Below are positions 37,951-51,107 of a stretch of 64,000 nt of DNA, piece after piece (the stretch's first letter is position 1; the number at the start of each line of letters is the position of its first letter). The stretch is taken from the NCBI RefSeq assembly GCF_021917145.1, contig NC_061077.1, forward strand, positions 11,106,623 to 11,170,622. Direction: 5' to 3'. The DNA comes from Hypomesus transpacificus. Lineage: Eukaryota; Chordata; Actinopteri; Osmeriformes; Osmeridae. Under the pieces are notes generated by a model. It was not told the DNA's origin, did not search any database, and saw only the letters and a program-made list of their open reading frames with translations. A program made the position numbers and the translations under genes.

Positions 37951-40027
37951 ATGACACACCATCCCAACAACACAGTGCGAGACCATATGAAATGGGTCAG
38001 TGGATTTCCTCTCATTTCGAGAATCACCTTCATTGTTTTGGTTTATTTTTAGTCTCTGTGCCTTACTTTCAGACTCCGTAAGCCTACATGCAGGGCGGGT
38101 AGACTTACGTTTTCCTTTATACTCACTTGCTTTGTTCTAGAGTTTTTTTTTTTGGTCCCCTCCCACCCAGAACATTGGCAGCTCCCTAACATGTCCGTTT
38201 GTGTTGTCAGGCTGGGCTGCTGGGCTGTGAGGCGGTGCTGTCCAGCATGGCACTGATGCAGGCCAACAACATGACAGGCCAGAAGAAGATGATGTCACCA
38301 CTGGGCCAGGGACACGGCCAGGCCCAGAGGAGCAGCCAGGAGAGCCTCCAGTCCCACCACAGCCAGTCCCACTCCCATCCCCACCACCACCACCACAGTC
38401 ACCAGGGCCATGGCGGGCACCACGGGCACCAGGCGCACCACAGCCACATGGTCCTGCCCTCAGGGGTGAGCTGCCCGCCCCTGGTGAGCGACAGCACACT
38501 GCCGTCCAAACAGCACACCACAAGGGCTTTCTTTATTCTTCTACTCAATGTTGTGTTGTCTCAATGCCGTTCGTTTGCTTTGCATATCATGCAACCTCCC
38601 GGAACACGGACTCATGTCTGGGTCTGGACTGAAAGACACAGCAGGAACACGGTCTCTTGCCTGGGTCTGGACTGAAAGACACAGCAGGAACACAGTCTCT
38701 TGCCTGGGTCTGGACTGAAAGACACAGCAGGCCCGGTTCCTTCTGCTCTGTCCTGGACATCCTAGACTAGTGGTTCTCAACCCTGTCCTCAGGGACCCCC
38801 TGTCCTGCTTGTTTTAGATGTTTCCCTCCTCCAACACTGATTCAAATGCATGTTCGTTACCAGGCTTCTACAGAGCTAGATAAAGACCCTTTTATCTGAA
38901 TCAAGTGTTGGAGGAGGGAAACATCTAAAACATGCAGGACAGGGGGTCCCTGGGGACAGGGTGGAGAACCACTGTCCTAGACCAATCCCAGGCATCATCT
39001 GTGTCCAGGAAGTTAGCCCCTCAGTTGACCTGTTCCATCCTTGTTTTTGCTTGAGCATGTTTTGTTCCTCCCCCAGTTAATCCGCAAGGATGGAGAGTTC
39101 CACTCGTCCCGGCTGCTGGAGGAAAAGGACATGCGGGCAAGCCAGAATATGCAACCCAAGAAGAAGCACCGGAAATCAGGGACGCCCAACAAAGTGAGAG
39201 AGAAAGTAGAGGTAAGTGTTTCCCACGCACCACAACGTACACACATCCCCAAGTCATCACCGACCAACTTCCTGTATATAGACACAGCTGGATTCTGGAC
39301 TTCTGAAGAGATAGAAATATTAATTCACCATTGGAATTATCTCAAACTAGGCCTCACCGTGTCCGGGAACACCCCCCTGTGTGTCCCAGCAGGTGGAGAT
39401 GGACATCGATGGAGACAACTCCCTCAAGGTGCAGAAGAACTTCATCTGCGAGCACTGCTACGGTGCATTCCGAAGTAGCTACCACCTCAAGCGGCACATG
39501 CTCACCCACACAGGTGATTAGATTATGTCAAAGCTGTGGTTGTCGAATGTTCTGTGCCCAGATACCAGGACAAAAAAAAGACCCTAAACTCGCAGTAACA
39601 AACGTACATCTGACACACCTTGCTACTTTCAGGTGAGAAGCCGTTTGGGTGTGACGTGTGCGACATGCGGTTTATCCAGCGCTATCACCTGGACCGGCAC
39701 AAGAGGGTCCACAGTGGAGAGAAGCCCTACCAGTGTGACCGCTGCCAACAAGTAGGACAACGTGCAAACCTATGTATGACCTATGTTCCATTCCTCCCCT
39801 GTTCTCTGGTTCCATGTATTACGCTTTTTTTCTCTCTCCCTTCTTTCATCCAGAACTTCTCGAGAACGGACCGCCTCCTGAGGCACAGGCGCCTGTGTTC
39901 GGTGGGAGGCGTGGCCAAGGAGGAGGGCCAAGCGTGCTGCGAGGGACGCTCGTACTCCCAGGACCCTCCCTCTCACACGGCCACGTGGAGCCCCCTACAG
40001 CCCCCCAGCAACCGCCTGACCGTATGA
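37951..40027 (+). CDS. znf740: Zinc finger protein 740
   Basis: Nuclear C2H2 zinc-finger protein, likely DNA-binding. Coding exons: 37951-37995 ([15 protein letters not shown]), 38211-38465 or -38483, 39077-39211, 39393-39513, 39633-39751 and 39854-40027. All phases agree, giving 282 or 288 residues. Exon 2 encodes a His/Gln/Ser-rich region ([20 protein letters not shown]). Three tandem fingers follow: [42 protein letters not shown] and [21 protein letters not shown], the last with a Cys as final ligand, as in mammalian ZNF740. HTGEKP-type linkers join them. The start exon is inferred from frame and splice sites. The position next to csad matches human 12q13. The 3' UTR is about 1.9 kb, with a poly-A signal at 41921. 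Confidence 0.93.
38601..38729 (+). repeat. 43-bp tandem repeat, 3 copies
   Basis: Units starting at 38601, 38644 and 38687, each with GGAACACGGTCTCTTGCCTG and GGTCTGGACTGAAAGACACA. It lies in znf740 intron 2. Confidence 0.92.
38768..38974. mobile_element. hAT-type MITE in znf740 intron
   Basis: A 207-base element with long inverted arms (TAGTGGTTCTCAACCCTGTC at the left; GGTGGAGAACCACTG at the right; the arms also share GATGTTTCCCTCCTCCAACA). It is flanked by a perfect 8-bp duplication, TCCTAGAC, at 38760-38767 and 38975-38982. Eight-bp duplications and CAGTGG-type ends are hAT features. It has no coding capacity and needs an outside transposase. Confidence 0.93.
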
Positions 40028-41920
40028 ACGTTACCCCCCCCTCCCTCCCTCCCAGGCCTCCCCCGTCCTCCCTTTAGAGAAACCCCACACTCACACAAGA
40101 CGGCAGCCTGACTTGGCTTGCCGCTCAGTGCTGCCACGCGCTGGAGCACTCCAGTACTGCAGCATCGGCCAGCCACGAGCCAGCTAAGACGTGACAAAAC
40201 AAACATTTTAATTTGTTCTCTCACCAGCTCATATCCTGAGATTGGGATAGTGAATTATTTTGTACTCGTTTTATTATTGTTTTTTGTAATTGTTCCATAA
40301 CGTCTTGAATCTGGTACTGACAGAACACGGATGTCAGAGAGGATGGTGGGCTTAAAGTAGGCTATGTGTCTTCTTACCAAGGCAATAACTGATTAACAGA
40401 CACAAGAAGCCTCATCCCCAGAGAGGTGTTGTGGACCACTTGTAAGTGAGGATCCTCATTGTGAGGTGGGTAGTGTGTGGTGGGATCCACAGGCCCCCTT
40501 CCAGTTGGCTTTTCCCATCTATTCACCATTGGGCAATACTGAACAGTAACCTGGAATGAGAACTCTGGTGTCTGCCACTTCCTATGGACAGGAATGTGTG
40601 AATGGCAATCTGAGAACACCTGAATCTTTGTGGCCTTCGCCAGCGCCCATCCACCATCAAGTTGGTTTTTAATGAGACTCTACTGATAGCATACTAGTTA
40701 GTTTTCCTACTTGTTTTAGTGAATGGTTTGACAATACTAGTTCACTAGTCAGTGAACAGATATAGTGACTAGCCGATCCTGCCTTGATGTAGTAATGATC
40801 ATTCGAGAATGGGGTCATTTGTTCTGTCGTTTGTCCACACATCCATCCAGCCCTACTTTTGTGTTCGCTTAAAGAATGTTAAAGATTAACTTAACTTTCT
40901 ACACAAGATAAGACACTGGTCGGTTAAAAAAGAAAAAGTTGTTAAACACTGGTCAGTGCCGATGTTTACTTCTAAAACCTCTCCTTGTTGTCGTTTCAGA
41001 TAACAGACTTTGTCTTTTCAATTAATTTACAGTTTTGCTCCCAGAAGATTTTTGTATTTTATAGTATTATGTTAATTGTTTTATTTTGTCATGTTTTTTT
41101 CTTCTTTTTTGAGTTCTAATTGTGTGTCAGCCTGTATGGAAACCCTTGGTATTGTCCCCCTCACCCTATCACTCAGTGTTACAGTATTCTGATAAGCTGG
41201 TCCAATGTCACCTATCTGTCATGTGTCTGTCGTCCCATAGCGGGAGGACAAACCTGTCAGCGTGGACCCATTCTGAGTCTGGTCTATTAACTGGACCACG
41301 CCATATTCTGTCTGTTACTTTATTCCTGGCATCTTCAGTGAAGATGACTATGTTGACCTAGTGGGAAAGGAAACCCAGGGATTCTTTCAAACCCCGTTGT
41401 GAAAGTTCTCTGTAAACACTGGAATGACAAAGCCCAAACCTAGAGGACACTTGTCAGTTTCAACAGATGTTCTCTGCGTAGACGGGACTGGTTTGGTAGA
41501 CCAGGCGTATTATAGTCAGACTCTTAGTTGCAGTATATCAAAGCAGTTTTGGACCTTTCAGTGAGACTTCATACAGTTTCCCTAACGCCGATTTGAAGTT
41601 AATATATATATATTTTAAAGTGTATTAGGAGTAGAGGCAGCGCTGCCACTAGTGCCCGTCTAGTAGCAGTCATGATTAGTTATTTTTTTATCATTTGTTT
41701 TTTGCATGCATTTGTGATCCCCCAGATAACTGAAGTAAGGGATTTTATATTCATTTTGTTTTTGGTTAAGAGAGTAAGAATGTTTTTTGATAAAGATAAC
41801 ATTTGTTTTTGGAAAAGAAGATCTTTGTTATAACCGTGTTTCTAGTCCTATCACAGGTAAAGTCCATTTTGACCCAGTAAGGCATAATGTAGTTAATGGA
41901 AAGTTAGGGCCTCAAGCTTG

Positions 41921-41926
41921 AATAAA
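41921..41926 (+). terminator. Poly-A signal of znf740
   Basis: AATAAA followed by a T-rich stretch (TTTCTCTTTTTAAG) and GT-rich sequence, about 1.9 kb after the stop. Confidence 0.7.
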
Positions 41927-41949
41927 GATGTTTCTCTTTTTAAGTTGGT

Positions 41950-44900
41950 GTGTTGCTCTAATTCATATGATCCGTCCAATATTGTATTGATACTTGTCAT
42001 TGGGATTCAGTCAGATAAATCTAGATTCTCGATATTTCCCACAGTCATTTTACTGATCTTACCAGCAGATGGCACAAGGTCACAAAAATCTGTTGAATGG
42101 CATCTGGATTCAGAGCATGTATACTAATACAAAAGGTTAATATGAATTTCAAGTATTTTTTTTTATTTATTTAAATCTTGGATGTGATATCTCAACGACT
42201 GATAGTGTTCTGTGTATCTTATATTATGTTTGTTTCTTAAATGACAATCATCATTCCAAGTTTGTTAAATACATCATATCCACCACAAGAGGGAGCTCTA
42301 TTCTGTGTTGCTCAACAACAGATTTCACCTTTTTTCCTGGAACTGTCCAGCCCTGCCTTCCAGGAATCATTAATTTTTTATTCTCAGAGTATATCCATAC
42401 TGATGGATTGCTTAAAATTGATTGAAAATACATTGAATTATATAACCTCCAACACTATACAGAATAATGCGAAATAAAAATGTGTGTGTGTGACAGAGAA
42501 TATGGCCAACCCTTTGAGAACCTTCCCCTTCTTATTGACCAGCCCTTTAATTAAAGCTTCGGAGTAGGAAGGATGAGATCAGCGTGAAGGCTGCTGGGAG
42601 TGTGTGCATTATTATTTATTCGTGTAAACTCTCATACGTTCTCATTTTTTAGACAGTTCCTGTTGAACCTCGTCTCTGATAGTCAACTCAAGGCAAAACA
42701 AAGTATGTAACCTACATTTCAGTTAGCTACAGACACTTCAACTTCACGCAATTTAGGCAGTCTGTCTCGTCAAATTTATTTTTTCCCCATGGTGTTGGTT
42801 GCCGTTCTGTTCTATTTTCAGATAGCTCTCATGAAACCCTTCTAACAATAGCGCCCTTCTCTTTATTCCCGAGGTGTGGGAGCGTCTCTTTATTTCGCGT
42901 TTGATTAATAAAGGAATCAGGTGCATTCAGCTTGCCACCATCCATCACATGTTTGACAAGGCACCTCTCCGTGTTAATTAGCGGTGATATTTAAGTGAGC
43001 AGAGGTTTGCCGCGGCCGTCAGCATGGCAGCGCTAGCTCGTCATTAAAATTTCAATTCCTCTGTCCTCACTTTTCATCTCCCCAGACACCCCCACACCCC
43101 ACCCTTGGCAAGTATGACTGCAGACTGACTCCAAGTGATGAGAGAGAAATATTAATAGAGGAGTTGTCTTCCAACATAAGGGTTCAGTCCTGAGCCATGG
43201 GCCTAGTGGTGAATCAAAAGTTCATACATTCACTTATATTTTAAGTTTAGTCAAATAGCATTAAAAAAAAAAAGTTTTACCATGACAGATGACATGGTTT
43301 GCTAACTATCATTTTGGTATATTGTTATTATTTGCTCAATGGATATTTGTTTGATTTTGAAATACATTGGTTACAATTTTAATGTTTACATTGTGATGCT
43401 TAAAAAGTAGACCATCAACAACTGGAGAACTGTAGCCTACTGTGAAATTTGATGATTGTCAATGAATCAACCGAGTTGTATACTTAGGTAAATTTGACAG
43501 CCATTTGTCAAAATGTGAGCAGTACCACAAGGATTATGCAAAAATATAAGGAAAATGTTTCAGTAAGAAATGTAACTTGTTCTTATGTAATTGCACACAG
43601 TCTCAGGGAAACTGAGACTGACAGTTCTCTCCTGGGACCTGCAGGAAATTGAGTCTTGATTAAATGGCAGCCATCTTACTTGCTTGTCTCGCTGACTGAC
43701 AGACAAAATGGCTTCCAAAGGAAAAAAGCAACAGGCAGGTTTGTTTCATTCAAAAAGATGATGACTAGCAGCCCCTTACTGTTCCATATTCACTGCTTTA
43801 TGACATTTTCAACCCAATTACCTCTGAGCAAGATAAATTAGCACAAGAAAAGAATTCCCAATCCTTGTAGCCTCATCCCAAGTCGTCAAATCAGGGACAA
43901 TCACAAGTGAGTCTGATACGTAATATGGGAAACATTTTAGGGTGGCCTACTTCAATGTTTGTTGTAAAAAAATATATATATTCATAACCTTGCATTAGTG
44001 CATCCACTCAAACGCAATCCATTCAAAATGCTCTAAATGAGTCTTGTGTTGTTTAGTATTTCTATTGTTTGTCTCTGTTACTGAGGATACTGCACAGGGG
44101 CCCCTAGCAGCTGTCTCACCATGCTCCTAGGTTTGAGTGCTCTTTAACTCTCCATTCACACTCATGCTAGCTATGAAGTGGGTTGGACTAGAGGACGGGG
44201 CCCAGCTTATTTGAGCAGCACCTCATTGTTAAGATTTATCTGGCTTGAGAGTCATCCACATTCTCCTTGACAGAATGGACACCCCGGCGCCCTGCCGACG
44301 GTGTAAAAATCACTTTCCAACGGAGGCGTATTTAGCCTCGACAGATACATTAACATGCCGTCGCCCCACACCACCCCATTAATCTGCAGCTTGTTGGGAC
44401 GCGTTGGGCCGAGGCGAGGTGGACTCCCCGAGGAACATGCAGCCAGCCAGCCTGTCAAGGCCTGGGTCCCTCAGAGAGGGCCACCACAGCACTGCACTCC
44501 AGAGGTTGTTTACCCAGTCCACTCACAGGTCCAACCTTCTCAGACCAGGCCCTTATTTAGAACTAGGAATTGAAATATGTCCTAGTCCACATTCTGTGAA
44601 CTCACAACTGAATGATGAGAACCTGGAGAATGTGGACAGGGAATGTAGGAATGTAGACCACCAGGAAGATCTGATTTGGGACAAAGGTTTGAAAGTCCAT
44701 GAGGACCATGAGTTGGTTGCCACAAAGTCATGGACCCATGTATTAGCCATTAGCTTGATGGAAGAACTACAGCCATTTTTTTTAACACTAAAATGGAGGG
44801 GGAGTTTCTAAACATAGCCCAACTGTAGCCTATAGACTCTAGCATTCTGTCTTTTGACTGACAGGCTAGCTGCATAACCTATCAATGAAGCTGTTCCTGA

Positions 44901-47900
44901 ACTCAATATCCTTGATCACAGAGTAGTGAGTGAACAGAGTAATGGAGATATCAAACTATAAGTTAGTGTATTTTATACTCTGATCTTCTCATAGACAGCA
45001 CAGTGACAGTGAGTATGCAATGCATCTCTGAGCTAGAATCTTCACAGCCCTTCTCTCACGGAGTTACCCAATCACAAGGAACGATCCACTCCAGGGCTTC
45101 CCTCTCCATTTTCCAGCAATTTTCCACGCGAGCAGGCCGCCATACGGGAGGAGTTACAGGGTGTGGACGGATCGGATACTGGAGGAGGGGATGACGCATG
45201 AATCCTTGGGGGCTTTGATAGACTGGGCCGACCTTGATTTTCACCCTTGGAGATTCTCCCAGGTCATGGCCGTTCCCGCGGCACATTCTTGTTCCTTTCT
45301 GATCTCTGGGGATAAACTGTCAGACGGATGAAGAGATAGGCCCTTGTAGATGGATGATGTGTGCGGCTCCATGATCCGATCCTGCAGTGCACAGCAGTGG
45401 GTAGATAGAGTCAAAGTGACTTTGACAGTTTGCTTCTGTTGATTAGCTATGCAATAAATTGATTTACCTTCCCTCGTTTAAGGTCCTTTGACCTATTATA
45501 AGTCATCTGCAGCCTCACTGATCCTATGATGTATGTGGGAGTGAAGGTGTGGCTGGATGGGAGAGTTGGATGGGTGAGGAGGAGTTCAATGATAGTGTCC
45601 ACTCATCCTTGACAGAGTGTGGACCATAGCCGCCCTAAACTACTCATTTTAACTGTGGTAGAGACGGATAGAGAGGGATGCAGAGGTTATGATAGAGCAA
45701 TTTTCTGGACAACTTTATGAAAGGTGAGGCTTCATGTGTGATGGGATTTAAAGATCAAGAAATACCCCCAACCTTGAAGACAAACTCAACATTATCATAC
45801 AATAGGGTAGTCCAGCAATTTAAAGGATACTGTAGGTATCATATTATGCTGAATCGTGTACTCCTGAGAAACACTATTGTAATTTGTATTCTTTGTAATG
45901 ATATAGCTCTTTTCCCTAACCCTCCTGCAGGTCTCTCCTCCTCTTGTGACGTCAGAAGTGTTACACACCAGCGCCATCTCCCTTCAGGCAGAAGATTTTT
46001 ACGATTGCAACCTGACACCATTTCTGTGTCCTATAAGCGACAGAGCCGTAACTCACTTCAAAGGCAGCAGGCATCAAATCACAGCGCAGCCATAAATTAG
46101 CCTGTCAAGTCTTGGCCAATGAGAGCAAAGCACTAAATCTCTGCTGTCACGCTGGCGGCCAATGAACAGAGGACAGCGGTAAATCTGCCAAGGCTTCGTC
46201 TGTTAACGGCGCTGCAGTGTGGTGTGGTTGGGGAATCCGTAGGGAGGGTGGGGGAGAAAGTGTGTGAGAGAGAGAGAAAGAATAAATGACAGAGGGGGAG
46301 GAGGGGGGTGGATAGAAGGCTCAGAGGTACGCTGCAGAATAAAGTGCTCATTTTCTCTCTCTCCCTCTGTCTTTTGTTAGGTGGATAACCCACAACTGAG
46401 CACAGCTTAGTAAAATAGCAGAGCTCAGACTGGGCAGGTGAAGGAATTTGGGGAATAAAACAAGACCAAACATGGACACAAAAGAGGAGAAACACATGTC
46501 CAGCAATGGACGTTTCGGGGTAGAATAACACCAGAAACAAATGGCCGGAACCCTTAACTGCCACCGCAAATGTCTGCTGTGGACTGTCTACAGTGAGCTT
46601 GAGTTACAGCCATTCTTAAGGCGTATCAGCTTGTCTGCTCCCTAAAGTTTGACCGCTGCATTGCACTAACCCTGTAACCTCAGGTTTTCAGGAAATGGCA
46701 CATTCGGTGCTCAGCCACTGTAGCAGAGACTGGAAGTAGACACGAGGCAGGCTGTTGGAGGCCCCAGATATGTTCTGCTCCTGCAGGCAAGCAAGATGAG
46801 GAGCAATGTAAGAGGCCACTGCAGTATGGAGGAAGCCAGGCCTGGGGGAGGGTTCTCTTGGCTTCTAAATCAAAAGGAGGAGGGTGGAGGGGAGAGGCAG
46901 TTCCACCCACACAGAACATTACAGGCTGGTGTTGACTGCATGAGGACTATGTTCATGTCTCACAGAGCCAAGCTATTTCGTTAAAGTATAGGGTATAGGG
47001 ATGTTCTGTATAGCTACCTATTTATTTTACAATCAGTACAATTCAGCAATGAAGTTGCACCATCGCCATACTTTCTGAATGCACTTAAAATGGTGCAATA
47101 GTTGAGACTCGTCATCCCCGTTCTTCCTGATGAAGAAGTTTTCATGAACTCAGCCAAAGTTCAATATATTGTGGTACATAAATAGATGAATAGCTGTGCA
47201 GTTCTCTGAAATGTTATTATTCAAATGAAAATAAGAAACACGTTCTCACATCGAACTATACCAAAATGGCAGCCAATAAACAAGTCACTATCATTTTCCA
47301 ATCATAAATTAACACCAGATAAAATATTTGCAAAAAACGATTTATGGTCACCGTATTTCATACTTACTACAAATACAATGGTTTTGTATTTTTCTGGTGA
47401 GAAACAAAAATAGCACGTTGAATTTACGACACAGGGTGAACAGAAATGCTATGGAGGTGGTGTTGTTTTTGGCTGACTTGTCCAGCGAGCAGCAATGATT
47501 TTCTACTCTATAGGAATCCATAAACAGGCCCCTGTGAGGGCAAGCTTGGTCGTAAAGCAGGTCACACTGCGGTGGAACTGTTGATGAGAGAAGCGAAAGG
47601 AGGGTCCACCCGTGACTCGGACTCACATCTCAGCGGAATCAGAACATTTTCTCCCAAGCGCGCCTTTATCATCACTCCTAATTGACACATTATATCTGCT
47701 TTGAAAGACATCCTCTGATGCGTTCATATTTTTCTGCCACAACACTGGACTACACAGGGCAAGCCAGACAACAACGAATACACAGTGTGTCAATGGGTGA
47801 TGTATGTTATGGTCTGACATAATTTACTAATTAGGTGACAATCGAGTTATAATTGTGTCATTTCATTTGAATGTTTGCGCAGTGGTAAACCTCTTTACTG

Positions 47901-49501
47901 CCACTGCCTCTGGTGCCAGTGTTGTGTCTCACTGAGGAATACCATTTAGAGAGAACTGGAGCACACACACTCCCGATGACATAAATACTCTGTAAGATTG
48001 CAGATGATGATAATTTATTGACACTAACTCACACACTCCCGACACGCAAACTCTCCCTCGTCCTCTCTGGCACACAGCACGCACACACATGCAGTAGGAC
48101 ACTCACTTTCTGCATCGATCAATTATAGGGCTCGAGCCCACACGGCTCTGACAATTTTACAGCATGTTATGTACAGCGTGTCAAATCGCTGCATTTCAAA
48201 CTATTATACTCAGTCCTGTATAATTAATATAAATTACCTCTCCGGATTTTTACGACAAGCAACTGTAATTAGTGGATGAAGGCAGGTCGTTGGCTGCCCC
48301 AAGGTGTCGCTGGGCTATCTGAATGAGAAGTTGGGGAGGGGGGTGGAACACGCTAGGCACCTTGGATGCTTTTCATTTCATCCCTCTCTCTTCCCTGCTG
48401 TGGCCTCATCCAATCATGCTTGTAGCAGCAGAGCGCTGCTAACCTCATCCTCTTTAACCTTCACCCCCTCCCCCTTCCTTCTTCCCTTGATAGGACCCAC
48501 TGGGATATAAAGGCCAGATTGTTGTTTTGCATTATTGTAAAATGTGATTCACATTTAATTTGGGATCAGTAGACTGCTTCCTAGTTGAATGCACAACCAC
48601 ATTTATTGTTTTGTGGTAGAAGCCTACCTATTCTGATTCTGATTCTCTCCCAGACAGAACAGCTACTGTAACTCATATAGGCTAGCTAGCAGAGACCATG
48701 TTTAGCTACAGCATGAAAGGGTCTGACTGGCAGCTAGCCAGGACGATAGGTCCACAGGTCAAAACCAATAACTGTTTCATTAACTTGTATTCCTCTATCG
48801 CTCCCTTTCTTTCTCTCTACTGGCAGACAGCAAGGAAGAAGCCCGTGTGTCACTGTGGTCTTCCCAGAGTTAAACAGTGATTGTCACTTAACAGACTTGC
48901 ATGTAGTAGTTCTGGAGCTTGTGGACAATTAAAACAAGTTCAATCAAGCACAAAGACCTACAAGGAGACAGGAGTCCTTTAGCAAGATGAATCACCTTTC
49001 AGACAGAAGGGCACTTCTAAATTGGTCAAATTAATTAACATTTGAGGTTCGCTCAAGGATGGCAGGGTTTCACTTAATGTAGTTACAACTTGCAGGGATG
49101 GGGCGATGTTTCAAACCCCCCCTCCCCATCCCCCACTTTGCCGTGTTTATCGGCAGCGACTGGAACTCCCCCGACTGCTCCAGGGTGTGCGGAGCCCAAT
49201 GTCTTAACTCTCCTCCTTTATCTCCTTCTCCGTCTTCCTTTGATATGTGAGCCAAATCATGATCACATATCAAATACATCAGAGAAGAGAGGGAGCGGGC
49301 CGAAATCAAGAATGCTGTTCCACATCCATTGTTTTTCTTCATAGAGATATCGGGCCCTCTGCCTTCTGGCCCTGGTCCCATCTCTTCCTGTCCAGGACTG
49401 GCCACATCTCGGATAGCCTGAGACAGAGTAAGAGCGCCTGGGGGAAATACCCTACTGTAAACTCTTATTTAAATAATTGCATCATACACCCCCGCACCCC
49501 C

Positions 49502-49532
<31 letters not shown>

Positions 49533-50070
49533 ACACCCCTTCCTTGAGGTCATACATGACAGGATAGGTGAAAGCTTGTTCGCATCTGCTTCCCTGCTCC
49601 ACCAATCCTGGAATATGAAGGAGAGGATGGTTGAGTTTTATGATTACTCCGTCGGTGCTGTAGTCTTTAAAGAGCAACCATCTGGATTGCAACCGGAACC
49701 TTCCATGGGTCATCTTGGGAATCTGCCCATGTGCACATTCACAGGTAGATGAAGAGCAGACCACAGTGACAAAAACTATAGATTGACATTGAAGTGTTAC
49801 CTAGACTGCAGTTTTAGACTCATGATGTACTGCCTTCTTCCCATCCATCGTCTCTGGAGGGCATTGTTCATTTGCATTGAAATAAGGGTATGTATATATC
49901 AGCAGAGCTTCAGGAAATCAAGATTCATGTTGCCTCTCAACAGGGCATTGATGGTACGTGTGGGAACATGACTGTGTGGAATCGTGATTACAGTTATAAC
50001 GTATAGGTGACCTGACACCATTTTATTTATGATTCGGCATGCATGTGCATCTCCTATTAGTGTGTGTCAC
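41950..50070. other. Intergenic, no gene seen
   Basis: No supported exon over about 8 kb. A C(22) plus AC tract lies at 49497-49537. Repeat-free blocks such as about 42880-43080 and 48115-48290 combine AT-rich TAATTA motifs with unusually even composition and could be conserved non-coding elements. Open frames here are short and match no family that I know. Confidence 0.55.
49497..49537. repeat. Poly-C (22) plus AC microsatellite
   Basis: A run of 22 C passes directly into (AC)n. Confidence 0.95.
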
Positions 50071-50072
50071 CT

Positions 50073-50282
50073 GTGGAGTCAGGTGGCAGAGCGGTTAGGG
50101 AATCTGGCAAGTAATCTAAAGGTTGCCAGTTCGATTCCCGGGCCATGCCAAATGACGTTGTGTCCTTGGGCAAGGCAGTTCACCCTTCTTCTTGCCTCAC
50201 CCTTCTTGCCCAGGGGCAATATCCCTGTACTTACTGTAAGTCGCTCTGGATAAGAGCGTCTGCTAAGTGACTAAATGTAAAG
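50073..50282 (+). mobile_element. tRNA-derived SINE with L2-like tail
   Basis: The 5' part is tRNA-like with an A box (GTGGCAGAGCGGTTAGGG) and a B box (GGTTGCCAGTTCGATTCCCG). The body has TGACGTTGTGTCCTTGGGCA, and the 3' end is TCGCTCTGGATAAGAGCGTC followed by TGCTAAGTGACTAAATGTAA, the tail shared with L2 LINEs. The tail match implies that it is moved by an L2-type reverse transcriptase such as the one in csad intron 12. A GTGTGTGT string on both sides may be the target duplication. Confidence 0.9.
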
Positions 50283-50611
50283 GTGTGTGTAAGGTGAGTG
50301 TGAGGAGACTACACCTCAAAACTGTGCTGTGATTCTTTGACCAGCAGAGGGAGCCCTGTTCACAAATGTGCACCACAATCCACAAATATACCACAACTCA
50401 TAAATGCGCACTGAGATTTGTTAATGTGAAAAACAATCTAAAAATCTGTAGTCATAAAGGCAATTAGCTGTTTCAATGTGCATTTATGGTTGTGGTACCT
50501 AATAGCCCCTGCACCAAATGTAATTGAAGATTCTGTTCAAACCATTCAATTTAAATTTATGAGTGATCTGGAGATGCAATTTACTTGGATACACAAAGAT
50601 TCTGAATTGAA

Positions 50612-50617
50612 TTTATT
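50612..50617 (-). terminator. Candidate poly-A signal of copz1
   Basis: AATAAA on the minus strand, about 490 bases after the copz1 stop. Chosen only by position. Confidence 0.4.
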
Positions 50618-51107
50618 CAAAGTATTTGATGACAGATGATGACATCAGTATAACACACTGCATCTGACAGACAGATTTCCATTAAACTTTCACATCACCT
50701 AGAAATGTCTGTCTTGGCCTTTCATTAAGGAGACAGTACTTGATGGACTGTACAGTACTTTGAAGAAAAAAAAACCCTGCCAATATATGATCATATGTCT
50801 GCACTAACTGGTACATGGAATGTTGGAATGACAAGTGATGGTCACAAAGTTTTTGTGGATGAGGAAAAAAAACTCCAGAGCTATTTCAACCCACAACCCG
50901 TGCGGTGGTAGGAATGTGTATCATCCAGTATATCTAACAACCCTCACACTATTGATGTACATGGTAAGCTATAGACCTTTCGCTTCTGATCTACATATGA
51001 GACGTGATTGGATGAGCCACTGCACTTGTCATAGTATTGATTGGAGGACAGGTAGGCAACATGGAGGCAGAGTGGGAATGGAACTACGTCATGTTGCCCA
51101 ATCGGTC

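Noticed and set aside
50085-50150. tRNA gene
   Set aside because: A and B boxes are present, but the sequence does not close into an acceptor stem and continues into a SINE body and tail.
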